Shown piece after piece: positions 1 to 12,399 of a DNA stretch of 64,000 bases. Position numbers and translations under genes: made by a program. Source of the stretch: Brasenia schreberi (Eukaryota; Streptophyta; Magnoliopsida; Nymphaeales; Cabombaceae); NCBI GenBank assembly GCA_036023115.1, contig JAYKKT010000046.1:5713501-5777500 (forward strand), given 5' to 3'. Under the pieces are notes generated by a model. It saw only the letters and a list, made by a program, of their open reading frames with translations. It made no database searches and had not been told where the DNA came from. The first letter of the stretch is position 1. The number at the start of each line of letters is the position of its first letter.

Positions 1-1294
1 CCAAATAGTAAGTTCCTCAACTGTTGATACACAAATGTATTGACACTTTATATAGGTTGAAAGCGTATGTAAAGCTTTTGCAACTGTAAGACCACATTTT
101 CAACAGTTGAAAAAATATTCCAATTGTTAGAACAACAGTTGAAAGAAAAAGAAATTATGTACAGCTATACAAACTCCGTTTTCGGTTCAGCTTGGATCAT
201 ATAATCGCATTTAGTTAGGTAATGTACAGTGTATATGCATATACATAATGTAAAATACACATTTTCTATAAATCTAAATATAATAAATTAATATATACAG
301 TTCGGTTCATATCAGGTCTGGGTCATCCTGGATCTAACCTGATTCTTGTAGGATCAAATCTCGTTTGGATAACGTGGACCCAACCTGGTTGGTGTCGGGT
401 TCGGGACGAGTTACAGGGTTGGGTCCAGAATTGCCTCCCTTAGCTGTATGGGTTATAGATCCACTCCCTACTGTCTTGGAGACGAAACATCTTTGCATAA
501 GGCATTTCTATACACAACAAACTTGTCAAAAAATTTACAAAAATACGGATTCCAATCGTTTAACTTATCAAGCCCTTAAAACCCCGTTTTCTCTGTAAAA
601 TTGCCATCGTTTACCTTTAAAAAATTATCATAATATGTGTTTTATTTCTGATATATAAGACTCAATTGTTCTGCTGGATTGTATAGTCAAATCTTTTACG
701 GAATTCCATAAGAAGGTTTAATTGGTCCAAAAGTAAAGTTTGACCAGACGGCCTGAGACCGAATTTAAAAATAAAGGATAAAGATGAATCCTCGTCAGCA
801 TGACTGATGGCCACTCGAGCCATACCCGGAATAAAAAAATCCAACAAATCCACACCAGCAACCCGATTTTAATTCGACTTTCTCTTAACTAAAAAAAGAA
901 ATTCGATTAAATACGTTTTTTTCACATCTCTTTCCGTAGAACGGAAAGAAAGTCCAAAACAGATGCACGCACGATCAGGATTCCCAACTTAGTATCTTCT
1001 GTATGGGAATAGAACCCTTACCTTTCTTCATCACAAAGGACCTTGGTTAAGGGGAACAAGTGCCAAAATTGAACCAACCAAATGTTGGTTTCATCTTGCA
1101 TTTCTAATTATATATATTTTTTTGAAAACTGCCATTGTTTTTCTACTGTACTCACAAGATCATCCCTGTGGAGAGAGTATTGTGCACGTAGTGACTTGCA
1201 TGAAGTTCATCTTTGAATAATTAAAACAAAAACAACTATGGGATGTCCTGCCGTTGGCTCAATCGGCATCCATGTTGATATGAAAATGAGAAAT

Positions 1295-1428
1295 TTTCAG
1301 CACCCAGAGCATTAGCTCAACGGCACAGCACTCGGGCGCTGTTGCCCCCGGTGGATAGTTTGACTCGCATACGGTGCATGTGTGTGGGTGTGTGTTAGGT
1401 TTCAGCGTCCTCTTGTAACCAAAAAAAA
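1295..1428 (+). mobile_element. tRNA-derived SINE with 13-bp target-site duplication
   Basis: A 134-bp element starts near CACCCAGAGCATTAGCTCAA, which resembles a pol III A box, carries a degenerate B box (GATAGTTTGACTCGC) and ends TTGTAACC plus an A-rich tail. It is flanked by the direct repeat gaaaatgagaaat at 1282-1294 and 1429-1441, exact over 13 bases, as expected for LINE-driven insertion. The 3' part, GTTAGGTTTCAGCGTCCTC, recurs as GTTAGGCTTCAGCCTCC in related copies near 10.5, 13.2 and 15.1 kb. Confidence 0.8.
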
Positions 1429-1798
1429 GAAAATGAGAAATATGGGGTATTAGGCTGACCCCTGCGAGCTTTCTTTTTCCCCCGAAAGGAAAGCAGTGTT
1501 AGGCAGAGCCCTACAGAAATGTGCACCCGGGGTGTCGAACTCAGGACGTTCTAGTCGAAAAGGTTCTTTTGTATGTAGGAGAGACGGTGCTCCTTGTGAT
1601 GTTTATCGCATCGCTCGACTGACCCAAACTTTTGTTGTCGTCGTGGAAAGGCCGAATTACGCGAACAATTTCAAGTTTGTGCATCATAATTGCCTAAATG
1701 AATGGAAAATTAGGTGTCCAGGTTAATGCTGTTTGTGGTCGGGCATAGTTTGGGTCTAGATTCAGTCATGAATAAAACCAATATAATCGATTCTCTCT

Positions 1799-1900
1799 CT
1801 CCCTCCCTCAATGATAGTGGGAGACCACCATGCACACCTGAGAATCGAACTCATAACCTGCAAGCAGGCATCAGAGAGCCGTACCCTTTAAGCTAATGCT
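1799..1900 (-). mobile_element. tRNA-derived SINE, second type
   Basis: Read on the minus strand it begins GAGCATTAGCTTAAAGGG and carries a B box GAGTTCGATTCTC. The copies of cgattctctct at 1788-1798 and 1901-1911 look like a target-site duplication, although the CT-rich sequence weakens this. It differs in the middle from the 1295 copy and looks like a separate subfamily. Confidence 0.6.
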
Positions 1901-2274
1901 CGATTCTCTCTTTTGGGGAATTAAAGCAAACGATTATGAATATAAAACTGAATCAAGCCACAGCATGATTCCAGTTTGGTTTGGATCCAAATCAAGCTAA
2001 TGCTAAAGTCAAAGCCATCAAAGTCTATGCCACTACGCCGAACACACTTTTCTAGTATTCCCACTTGTGAAAAAACGTGGATTAAGAGAGATTATAATTT
2101 CAACATACATATTTATATATCTATATCTCTCTATATATAAGAAAATTGGTATATATTAACACATTTAAGTCTTAGCAAATCAGATAATTTTTTAATGATT
2201 CTTTATTTTTATATGATTAAAATTTAAAATTTAAAAATACTTGTGTGAATAAAATGTAACGATCGGCCTTCTCT

Positions 2275-2995
2275 TTCAACCTCCAAAAGGACGAGCAAGC
2301 CGAGCGCTACGAAGAGATGGTGGAGTTCATGGAGAAGGTCTCCGCCGCCGCCGACGGCAGGAACTCACCGTCGAGGAGCGCAACCTCCTCTCCGTCGCGT
2401 ACAAGAACGTGATTGGAGCCCGACGCGCCTCGTGGCGCATCATCTCGTCGATCGAGCAGAAGGAGGAGCTCGCGCTCAACTTGTCTGTCTTCTACTACGA
2501 GATCCTCAACTCGCCGGATCGCGCTTGCAACTTGGCTAAGCAGGTAACCAATAGTCGGATCTGGATGATTTCGTCATCGATTTGTGATAAATTCCTAATT
2601 TTCTATATCTTTGTATCGATTCACTTGATTGGGGTCATGTTTTTCACGAATTTAGCCATTCCTTTCGTTTTTACATTGCTTCTTATGCTTTTTGTTTGGC
2701 ACTTTCAGGCGTTCGATGAGGCGATTGCCGAGTTAGATACTTTGGGGGAGGAATCATACAAGGATAGCACCCTCATCATGCAGCTTCTTCGGGATAATCT
2801 CACCCTTTGGACGTCTGATATGCAGGTTTTTGACCCCTTTCTCTTCTCTTTTATTTCCTCTTTTTCTTCCCCGTTTTTTGAATCTTGTTATTGTTACAGT
2901 AATATCCTTTTGTCCTGATGAAATGCACCTTGATCTTTGCCCAGGATGATGGCGTCGATGAGATCAAGGAGTCCAGCAAGCGTGATGAAGAGTAG
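2275..2995 (+). pseudogene. 14-3-3 protein gene with internal deletion
   Basis: 14-3-3 proteins are dimeric phosphoserine/threonine-binding adaptors. The 5' part reads EQAERYEEMVEFMEKV, then, after a one-base loss near 2359, the canonical ELTVEERNLLSVAYKNVIG and SSIEQKEE. This runs directly into LALNLSVFYYEILNSP, the start of the late helices. About 100 residues that normally lie between the two, including the ligand-groove helices in the middle of the protein, are missing without loss of frame. Exon ends fit GT-AG introns: exon to 2543, then 2709-2825 (AFDEAIAELDTLGEESYKDS), then 2945-2995 ending in an acidic tail and TAG. No start codon precedes the first exon in frame. Introns are kept, so this is not a processed copy. 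It is very unlikely to encode a working 14-3-3. Confidence 0.85.
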
Positions 2996-4414
2996 ATTAT
3001 CGTCTGGTTTTTCTCCTTTTATTTGCGGGGCTTGTTTTATCATTCCTCTCGTATTACAGAGTGCATTTTGAGGTCTTCTGGTTTTCCTCTTCTTCTTCCG
3101 CCTTCAGATTTACTGTTGGTTGTCTTCCTTCTTCTTTCTTTGTCGGCTCGGTTCCTCCACTTCTTTGCGTTGTACTGTGGGTTGTCGGTTCGAGTCTGAG
3201 AACCACGGAGGGACACTCACGAAGCGTAATTTGTGGGAGTGGGACGGCCAATGTCCGACTTTCAATGGATGTGGTTCCTCCGTTTTCCCCCTTGCTCCTT
3301 TTCAGTCTAATCATTTCCCCTATGCAATTGTGTGCTTCCTCTCTGTCTCTCTCTCTCTCTCACACACACATTTCTTGAGCAATTTATGATAAGACTGTTT
3401 GAAGTTTCGGTTATTACATTTAGTCTATGCCTTTGTTGGAAAGGCTTCGCATATTGGAAGTCAATTTGGTGGATCTTTCAAGGGCAGGCGCATGAACAAA
3501 ACTTCTTGTAATTTCGCTTGGTTTGATGCATGATGAGCTCGTTTGCGATCACTCGTAATGCTGCAGCTGGTAAACAACGGGCCCTTTATATTCCGTTAAG
3601 GTTCCTTTAGTTAACCCAGTAAGAGTGGGTATAAAAGTGATCAAGTGTGAACGGCTCATCTGGCTGGGCTCGTAACAGTTGCTCGAGTTGATGGACGAGC
3701 AAATGAACAGCTACGGTTCTGTGTTCTGGCTTGTTTAACCAGCCCATTTTTATTTACGGAAGGAGTAAAACGTGCTCTGTCTGAACTAAAGTGAGCTGTT
3801 TTCCAAGGTGGAAACGGAAGGTAAAGCTAAGGCTTCGGCAAAAGTTTGAAATAAAGTTGGACCCTAAACGTACCAAACCAAACGCTGAGCAGCCTTCTCT
3901 GAATATTTAACAATTTGGGTGTTAGGCTGTGAATTATTCTTTCCTTGTGCATGTTTCCTGCTATGAAGAGGGGGATGTAATTGATGGTGACGACGCTCGA
4001 AGATATTAGGGCTTAGGGTTTGACGGGTATTTTATTTTGCCAGGGTAATGATGAATCCCATGGATCGGTCGCAAATTTTCTTTGAGGTGCACATGGCCGG
4101 GTTTGAAACTCCGAACAGCAGCTCGAACTGAAACCGGAGCGGGTTATGAATCGGTTAGAACTGGAACTTGCCAAACCGGACCTGTTACTTGAGATCCCTG
4201 TTTGGTTTGGAAGAGGCGTTCAAACTACCAGTTTGACAATTTTTATTAGTTTTCAAAAGGTTTAAATGTTTTATATTTTTTATTATTTTAAGGTTAGGCT
4301 GGAGCATCTATACAGAGAAAGGAATTTGGTGGGTGATTTAATAGCCAGTCCTTGCCTTCAATCAGCAGGTGTCGTTTCAGTGGGCAGTGTTCTCTCTCCT
4401 GTCATCTCGACCCT

Positions 4415-4479
4415 ACACATATATATATATATATACATATATATACATATACACATATATACACATACATATATACACA

Positions 4480-4552
<73 letters not shown>

Positions 4553-4564
4553 AGAGAGAGAGTA
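4415..4564. repeat. TA/CA microsatellite with GA tail
   Basis: This is an interrupted (TA)n tract with TACA units, then about 60 bases of pure TA, followed by AAAGAGAGAGAG. Long open frames of alternating Y and I across it are artefacts of the dinucleotide. Confidence 0.95.
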
Positions 4565-5889
4565 CTGTGGTGGCTTGCGTTGACTTCACCTTTAGTTTAG
4601 ATTTCGAGGTCTGCACGTATGACTCCTGAAAACTATAGTTGAGTATTGACGAGGCTCAGACGTTAGCTTGCACGCCTGATGGTAAGACTATTCAATAGGA
4701 AAGTATCAGTGAGGTATGTACCTTATGGCGAGATAAGGCATCCATCCCGCCCTATGTTCCAAAATAAATGAAAGAATAGGTGACTGAAGCCATGCGCTGT
4801 AAGGTTTGTGTAAATTTTGCCATGTTTGGACTTTTGCCTATGAGCCAACTGTAGGCTATAATGCACAATCCACAAAAAAAAAGTGCCGCCCGGCTCACCC
4901 TAGAATGTTTTCTAACCAAGTTTATTTTTAACCATCAGTAATTTTGGGACTGGATTGATCTTAGGAATGTAAGTCTAGCAATCCAAAGAAGGTATTGGAT
5001 AAAATGAGAAGATGTTTTTCCGAATCAGCTGATCAGTTGGGTTTCTTTGTAGATTTCTCCCAGTTCATACTTTGGCAACAGTAGTGGAGATCTGCCTGAA
5101 TATTTGAATCCTGAGGAAATAGATCGTGGATCTTAGATCTTTAAACTTTCAAGGGAAGATTGATAGGTGCAACGGGGGATTTTCAAGCTTGACACGCTGT
5201 TGGTTGAGCAAAGGCGCGACTGTTTTGTCCTGTGCTTGATCGACCTTCACAATATCTAATTTAGAATCGCAACCGGGGGCCCCATGGCAGTCCAACAAAG
5301 GTGTGATCCATAGTAAAGTTGCTTACCACGTCTACACTTTGAACATTTATGGGTAGATTTAGAATAGGCACCCAGTTCCATCTTCTCTTATCTGTTTCAT
5401 ATGAATGCGAAGAGAGTGGAATCGATGGCTCGGTTTGCGAATCAGAGTTAACAAGATCAGATCTGAGTTAACAAGGGATGTGGGGTGTCCTTGGTAAAGA
5501 GGGGACCTGGATTGTAAGGTTCTTCTGAAACCTGGGATGGAGTAACTAGGTTCAGGTGCAAAACCTGGGCATCTTTCGCGGGTCTTGAAAAAGTAAAAAA
5601 CTTGGGATACGAAAAAATTTGTTTGAATTGAGTTCTGAGTGCATCAACTACCAGTTGTGGTCGAATATCACGAAAGAAGAAGCATGCAGTTTGTTGATCA
5701 AACGCTTTGTTTCAATTTTGAAGAGGAACACTGTCACACTCAGGGAATAGGGGTGGCAATCTAGTATACATTATATAATATACTGGTACTTAATATAGTA
5801 TATAATATACCATATTATATATTATCGTATCATGTAATATAAGAATATATAATATGTTACATTAGTATATATATTTTGTATCTATAGTT

Positions 5890-6182
5890 AGACATGGCTG
5901 ATTTAGAACCAGCCTAGAGGTTTCAATCGAAACCAAATTGGGTTAGGAACTGGCTGGAATCAGAACCGGACCCCAAACTAGGGACTATTCAATTCGGTTC
6001 TGGCTCCACCTTTCATGGAACCAGAGTTGACCCGAAACTGGAACCACTAGTTTTGGAAAAAAATCTTTTATAATTTTAATTTTTAATGTTGTTTGTCAGT
6101 TCCGAGGAGTTTAGGACTCGAACCAAAACTGCTCTGAAAACAACGGTTTTGGTTCCAAGTTCCAGAACCAACCATGTTTATT
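5890..6182. repeat. dispersed GGTTCC-rich repeat, MITE-like
   Basis: The element opens AGACATGGCTGATTTAGAACC and closes with GTTCCAGAACCAACCATGTT. The two ends are imperfect inverted copies around CATGG(C/T)(C/T)G(A/G)TT. Between them are repeated GGAACC words and a T-rich core (AATCTTTTATAATTTTAATT). Related copies lie near 10335 and 53945. No coding capacity is visible, so a non-autonomous DNA element is the simplest reading. Confidence 0.55.
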
Positions 6183-6187
6183 TGTAG

Positions 6188-6219
<32 letters not shown>

Positions 6220-8304
6220 GTGATATGATACATATACCAGGGCAGGGCAGTGGGGCAGGTTTTCATCACTTGAAACCCCTCCCATGCAAGGTTAGGGCAG
6301 GTAGATTACCCGAAATATTAAATTAAACTTTATATAAAAAATATATTTTCTAAACTTATGTGGCTGGGATCGGGTGGGGTGAAAACCATTTTTTTTTTTG
6401 TGGATTACCAAGATGGGGCTAGGCAGGAGGATCTATACCGAATACACAGGAAGGTAGCAGGGAAACTTTCAATCAGGAATACAGTTGTCCAGCTGATTGG
6501 ATGTTACGAAAAAGCAAGAGCGGAAACATCTCCTAACAATAGTTGTACATGACCGGTGCCAAAGGAAAGCAAGAGATACGCCCTTACGATGAAGGCACAC
6601 CAGACATGTCCATTCACAGCACAGTAACAGGCCAGAGGAATTTCGCTGCAGTGAAGAACCTTGTATCTGTTGTCCATAAGACCATGACCATGTCTGTGAC
6701 TTGAGAACTTCATCATGAAGTCCTTAGCAGTTACTTCTGCGTGTTAATATAGTTGGGACTTGGGATATGCATAGGTCCTTCCTTTGTGACCCAAAATAGT
6801 GTCGTTGCTTGCATTGGCGACCATGTTTACCAATTGAAAGCCCTTAACCCCGTTACATTATCAAATAATGCATATAGATTGATCTGACAAAGAGCGCACC
6901 GATACAACTGAACCAGAGAACGCTGCATCGACGGTGACAAAGGTGATCTATAAGATGAACACTGATGTGTTCGACTGGAAAACAGAAAGGCACAGTAAAG
7001 ATGCACCAATAAGCTTCTCTTCAGACAAGAGTTTCAAGTTGTAGACCACCAAAAACAGAGGTAGATGCGTGGTGCCATCCTCAAGTATGATGAGTTTGAT
7101 ATCCGTATTTCTAATATATTGGTACATTTCCTTAAGAATCCTTTTCTAAGCAAGTTCAATGTAAAAGGTAGCCAAAATAAGGTTAAACATTGACGCATGT
7201 ATACACGCTTCTGTTTTGACCTAGTAACTAAAAACAGGTTCAGTAGATAAGTAAAAGAGTAGGATGGGAAACACGAAACCATAATATCAAGATGGCAATT
7301 GATAATATTTCAGGCCTACGTTGCTTCACTTGATCAAAGCAGTTCTGTGTATATATATATGAAGAAATAAAAGAACCCTTATTACAGTTGATATTATACC
7401 CACTTTGGTCACATAGATACAGCAATCACACACATACAGAGCCAGCTCTCCAAAAAAAAGCAGCAAACGTTTTCTTAACTCCCTTTCAATAGGGAGCTAG
7501 ACCTAACTCCTAATAGCACATGGATCTTTACAAATGAGCGCAATTGACATTTTCCAACTTTCCCATTTCGATTCTCCTTTTCCCTGATCGTTCTGCCAAG
7601 CCTGGACTCACCAAACTGACAGCATAAGAGAAGACCACTTCACGTGAATATGTAAACCAATGAAGAAAAAGAATGAGAAAGCATCAATATCACAGTAGAG
7701 AAATTTAAGAAGCTTTTGAATAGCGGTTTGCTTCAAGTTAAATTTGAGCTGATCCTTATCTGATCTGAACACCAACTTGATCTGGACTCACCATAGTTCA
7801 CGTGCTCGTTTAACACACCATTTGTAAATTACATGATTGTAATCACTTTGTGCCTGACTTCCGCTGCTTTCATAATTTTGTTGCTAAATATATATTACCT
7901 TCTATTGACATCCTTTAATCCAGTAGGAAAACATGGTTTGTTTGACATTACAACTGGGAGGTAACTGAAGTTACGTACACTTAGGAGTTAGGATAGACAT
8001 GGCATCTTTAACAGTGTGTGATCTGTAAAATAACTGTTTATCTTTTCTGAATCTCTTCATTTTACGAAGTGTTGTATATGTCTTCCAACACCGAAGCAAC
8101 AAAAAAGACCAATATAATGATTCACCTTACGTGCACGCATACATGCATATGTAAACGTGTATGTTCATATATTTATGTGTATACCACTTCTATATGGAAT
8201 CAGCACAAGAGTGGTAAAAAAGGATTCATCACTACAGCCTTATCCAGGATAGTACAATGATTACGAGATGAGATAATTGATGAACCCACCATGCTGTGAA
8301 GGGA

Positions 8305-8420
8305 GTCCGTTACTACAACAACAACAACTAAGCCTTTTTCCATACTAGATCGGGTAAGCTACATGGATTCTTTGTTTATTCTTTGTTTCCATAGAGCCCT
8401 ATTAGAATCCATGATAAATA
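8305..8420 (-). mobile_element. 3' end of a (TTG)n-tailed LINE/SINE
   Basis: On the minus strand it reads AATCCATGTAGC, then a diverged GACCCGATCTAGTATGG word and AAAAAGGCTTAGTTG with a TTG-repeat tail. The upstream part still translates to NRALWKQRI, matching the DRAxWRxRIHVADP end of plant LINE reverse transcriptases. A Au-type SINE sharing this LINE tail is the alternative. Confidence 0.65.
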
Positions 8421-9185
8421 ACTCCGACAAAGTTTTACGATGGCTGTTGAAAGCCTAAGGCAATCCTCGTCCTTTATCAGGGCTTGGGACCGGCCATGAT
8501 CCCTTAAACGGACGGAGTTAAGAGAGTCAGTTACTAATTTAACAAATTCATCAACACGAGAGAGAGAGAGAGAGCTCTTTGAGGAGGTTGTTTCTGACCA
8601 CCTAGCTCCATGTTCATCATGTTAAAATTCTTTGTAATTGACCATTAAGAAAAACTCTCAGGTGATTTTTGGTTATTCAAAAGGTCATTCTCCATATTCT
8701 TCCCCTATACCTCACGCAGGTATTGTCAGAATTTTCAAATTAACTTCAAAGAATTGAAAAAGAAAACGTAGAGTTGCTAGGTTGATTTCTAATGAAACCA
8801 ATACTTTTTATTTCTAAACAAAATATTCAAGGTCCTTTAGTCTCTTTTCTTCTTTTTGAAATCTAGTCTTATTCCTAAATATTTAGCTTCTTTTATATAC
8901 ATCCATTTGCGGAGCTTTCGTTTTCACAAGAAAGCATGCTTCTTAGGTGTCCCTAAGATCAGAAGCCCACAAATTCGTGATTCATCAGAACTCAAAACAT
9001 GTTTAGTATCCAAAAACACAAAATAATACCTGATTCCTAATCCAAATATCTCCAACTACGATTTTGTTCAATGCATCTAGATGTGATTAAAAAGCAGAGC
9101 AACTAAAGTCATATTTAATCAAGAAAGGGGAAATCTCAACCAAGATGCAGAACATTGAAGAGACTCACCACTCAAAGAGAAGGCC

Positions 9186-9899
9186 TCACTTGGAGGTCGT
9201 CACCGGCAACCGAAGAAAGCCCGGTGAAGACGGAAGCAGAATGCGCGACCACGGAGAAGAAGGTGAAAACGGCACCAAGGAATCGACTTGATTGAGATTC
9301 GAATTCGGCGACAAAGGCGGGAATCGCGATTGCGGCGACCGCATCTGCATGGAGCAAGTCGGCGAGAGGAGCGGGATCTGCGACGGCGAGAGCGGCAGGG
9401 GAAGAAGGTCGAGGCCCTCCATGGTCGGCGAGACGGGCGCAAGGATCGATCCCAGCGGGTTCGCCAAGACAGAGTCCTCCTCCGGCATCGTCATCGCCGC
9501 GGCCTCGGGATGGTTCACGAAGCTCTGCTGGTTCGGTGAGATCTCCGGTGGGGACCTAGCAATGGGCGCCAACGGAGGCGGCTTGATTCTCTGTAGTCGC
9601 GAGCTGGGCGGCTTCGGAGGGCGGATTGGGGCCGGTGGCGCGTCCGGAACCCGCTCGGAGGGCAGCGAGCCGGTGAGCCTCTGCACCACTAGACGGAAGT
9701 CGTTCTTGTCAATAGTATAAACAGGAGGACGATGGTGCGGATGATCCTGGTCCATCGACGACGACAACGATGGCGACATCAACGGCGCAGGGGTTGCCTT
9801 ACCGATTTTGTGCGATTGCTTGCTCAGCCCAATGTGATGCAAGTAGCCGTCTCTCGACGAATGTCTATTGGAGGTTGGAAGAGAAGGAGAATCGTCCAT
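9186..9899 (-). CDS. VQ motif-containing protein, HAIKU1-like
   Basis: A single-exon, 237-residue proline- and serine-rich protein. The VQ motif FRLVVQRLTG sits at residues 68-77 within PPVYTIDKNDF. This is followed by SRLQRIKPPPLAPI, the arrangement typical of Arabidopsis HAIKU1 (VQ14) and its relatives. The N-terminal YLHHIGLSKQSHKIGK also fits that group, as do the C-terminal serine/proline repeats (LSPTCS, FPPLSPN). VQ proteins are nuclear cofactors that bind group I and IIc WRKY factors. HAIKU1 with MINI3 controls endosperm growth and seed size; the role here is inferred from similarity. The start is the ATG at 9899-9897. The frame is open and GC-rich compared with its flanks, with no sign of damage. 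Confidence 0.88.
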   Translation of the reverse strand: MDDSPSLPTSNRHSSRDGYLHHIGLSKQSHKIGKATPAPLMSPSLSSSMDQDHPHHRPPVYTIDKNDFRLVVQRLTGSLPSERVPDAPPAPIRPPKPPSSRLQRIKPPPLAPIARSPPEISPNQQSFVNHPEAAAMTMPEEDSVLANPLGSILAPVSPTMEGLDLLPLPLSPSQIPLLSPTCSMQMRSPQSRFPPLSPNSNLNQVDSLVPFSPSSPWSRILLPSSPGFLRLPVTTSK

Positions 9900-10334
9900 G
9901 AGGGACGGTAAAAGGGACAGTAAAAAGGACGGCAGCCGGTTTCCCGGCAGGAAATATGGCCGGGAAATGCGAGATGGGGCAATCGGTAATCAGATACATC
10001 AGGAGGCTTAGCTGTCCTTTTGCTCAAACTGGGAGTATAAATATTTACGGATCTAACCTTAATTTCTTTCGTTTAATGACATGCATTGATGCGAGATTTA
10101 AGGTAGTAGTATCGCGGAAGACCGAAAAGGGTTTTGGGTAATTATACGAAGCTAATACAGCTGTCCTTGTAATGGGTAAGATGGTCGACTCAAATGAACC
10201 TTCAAGTTCAGGATCAAGAATTGGGGCACTTGTGGACAGGTTTTGTTCCGACCAAGGATCAACCTTCACTTTTTACAAGATCCTTGTGGACGATGTGTAC
10301 CTAAATCATAGTTATTCAGATACCAATAAGTAGA

Positions 10335-10725
10335 GATGGCCGATTTGGAACAGGGTCGATGGTTCCAACCAAGACTGGTAAAAAAAAAACGGTGGAACCA
10401 GCCAAAACTGGACTCTGATCGGAGACCGCCCTGTTCGATTCAAACTACTGGTTCTATCATCTTCTTTTTGTTACAAGAGGAGGCCGAAGCCTAACACCCA
10501 CACCCACTAGGAGTTGAACTCCCCACCCGCAGCAACGGTGCTAGAGAGTCCTGCTGTTGAGCTAACCGTCCTCAGTGGCAATTTTTTTATTAATCTTCTT
10601 TTCAAATCTTTCAAATTCTTTTGTATAATCAATGGTATGGGACCAGAACCTAAATCTTAATGAGAACCAGTTAAGTTCTTGTTCCTAGTTCCAGTAGGAC
10701 CGGAACCGGCCATGTTTAGCCATAA
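10335..10725. repeat. GGTTCC-rich MITE-like repeat interrupted by a SINE
   Basis: It starts AGAGATGGCCGATTTGGAAC and ends GACCGGAACCGGCCATGTTT, giving imperfect inverted ends like the 5890 copy. The interior between about 10469 and 10592 is a minus-strand SINE (GAGTTGAACTCC, GCCTAACACCC) flanked by ATCTTCTTTT on both sides. The SINE therefore inserted into an older element. Confidence 0.55.
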
Positions 10726-12399
10726 ACATCATTATCATCTCGTATTGCACTTTTGGCAGCATTCTGAACCTCTCTTTTTTGGCTTTTCTATCAAAATTCC
10801 TTGTGGCCAATTAATATAAAAGCTGATTAGATGGACTACTAACTATGTTACTGGCCCCAATAGGAAGGAAATCCAGACTTTTCTCCCAAACAATAAAAGA
10901 TCATTCTCATTTGATATTGAACTTTAAGAAGAGAAAGAAACGTCTTTAATTATAAAATCTCTTCTTTTTTAATAGACAAGCTGGGGCTTTGACAGATCTA
11001 AGTGGTTCAAAGAACCAATCCAAACCCATTAAACCAAAGAAATCCAGACTTTTTCATTGGTAGTAATTTTTGTGTTTCGTGTTGTCCATTTTCGCGGTCA
11101 AGCAAAAAACTGGCCGCTCTGAGCAATATCTTTATACTTTTCATGTCACTATTTGTGGACACGGAATGCAGACTTTTGGTTTACGTCATTGGAACTTAAT
11201 CTACTTCCTCATATAAAACCTTCATCTTCAAAGTTTTTAAATTTTTTGGCATAATGGGGAGATCGAAATGAGATGCATATCCCTGGGTGTCGAACTCCTG
11301 ACCTTCAACTCGTGTCGACCCCCTAGCCCGAGAAGTTTAGTCGGAGTTTCAGACTTGGGTCTTTTCCTCCGAGATCAATCTCTCTCTTGATCACAACCTA
11401 ACCTTCTGCAATGTCTACTTTCAAATTGGTCACGGCATCATTGTACAGATAATTAATCGCTCCTCAAATTAACTTGGGTATGGCCACAAATTGAAGAAGG
11501 TTCCAAGTGAGCACAATCATGCTTGTTTCGCGATCTTCGACGGCGGAACATGGCTCGTTAGGCTGTCCAAAACGACTGCATGTTCAGTTTCGTTCAGCTT
11601 GCATAAGCTCACTGAGTTGCTATATACAATATTTATGCATCTATCAGTGGAAGGCCCAAAATGTTTCAATGCTAAAATAAAACCAATATTGATTTTTTTT
11701 ACTTAAAATATAGTAGTCTCATTTCAAACATACAAACACACATGCGAGCATGCACACACGCATGCAACACACACACATTTCAAAAGTTAAAGCTCCCACT
11801 TTAATAAGCAACTGGTGTGAAGCTTAAGTGCACTCATATTCGGTTCATGTTTGGTGCTCAAGTCAATGAGCTAAGCTCCAACGAGTCATGGTCACTTATG
11901 CCTCAAGGGACTAAGAAGCTTTAACAAGCAATGGAAAGCTGCTCAAAGGCATGAGCCAACTTGAGAGGCTGAAAGGTGTCCAAAGTAGGGCCACGCAGGG
12001 GTTAAGTTTTGAAAGAAGCATTGGTTTCTCAAAGTTTTAGGAGTCCCTGTAATATAAATAATTGTATACAGACTGATTATATGACAGAATGGAATTTATG
12101 TGTGCTTTATTTACCTTAGTTATTTAAATAAATCAAATATAATTTGCCACTCCCTCTCCTAGTGTGTGTGTGCGTGCGTGCATAATAGTTAGTTCCAAAA
12201 TGTAACTGAGCTGACCTAACAAAGACAGTTTTTGTGATGAGAATGGAGTCACTATTCATACTTAACATGAAAGATGCGGTAAAGGCATCAATTTATCATT
12301 TGGGTGGTATGAGAAGCTAAGTGTTATATTCATGTACTTTACTTGTATGTAAAGATGATCAAATGATGCTTTCGTAAGAAGATATGAAAAACTACATTG

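Larger units (their letters stand above)
1..2265. other. AT-rich intergenic DNA with SINEs
   Basis: No gene is recognisable here. The stretch near 300-440 is rich in GGTTC/GGGTC words like the diverged repeat family seen elsewhere in the window. Two tRNA-like SINE insertions are listed separately. A further tRNA-like scrap (a GTGTCGAACTC B-box-like word) lies near 1495-1600. Short open frames carry no family signature. Confidence 0.6.
2996..9185. other. intergenic repeats, no gene recognised
   Basis: This 6-kb stretch holds diverged dispersed repeats: GGTTC-rich pieces near 4085-4260 and 5890-6180, and AGCTCG-rich words near 3640-3790. It also has a TA microsatellite near 4415-4550, a GGGGCAGG-type repeat near 6240-6400 and a LINE 3' end near 8305-8420. 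Open frames are short and lack family motifs. The part from 8430 to 9185 is the likely 3' flank of the VQ gene. Confidence 0.5.

Noticed and set aside
4266..4629. Overlapping open frames of Tyr/Ile repeats
   Set aside because: They are produced by the TA microsatellite; the same holds for similar frames near 32.2, 55.3, 56.0 and 61.5 kb.
9288..9720. Plus-strand frames of 83 and 142 codons across the VQ gene
   Set aside because: They are antisense shadows of the GC-rich VQ coding sequence, which has the family motif on the minus strand.
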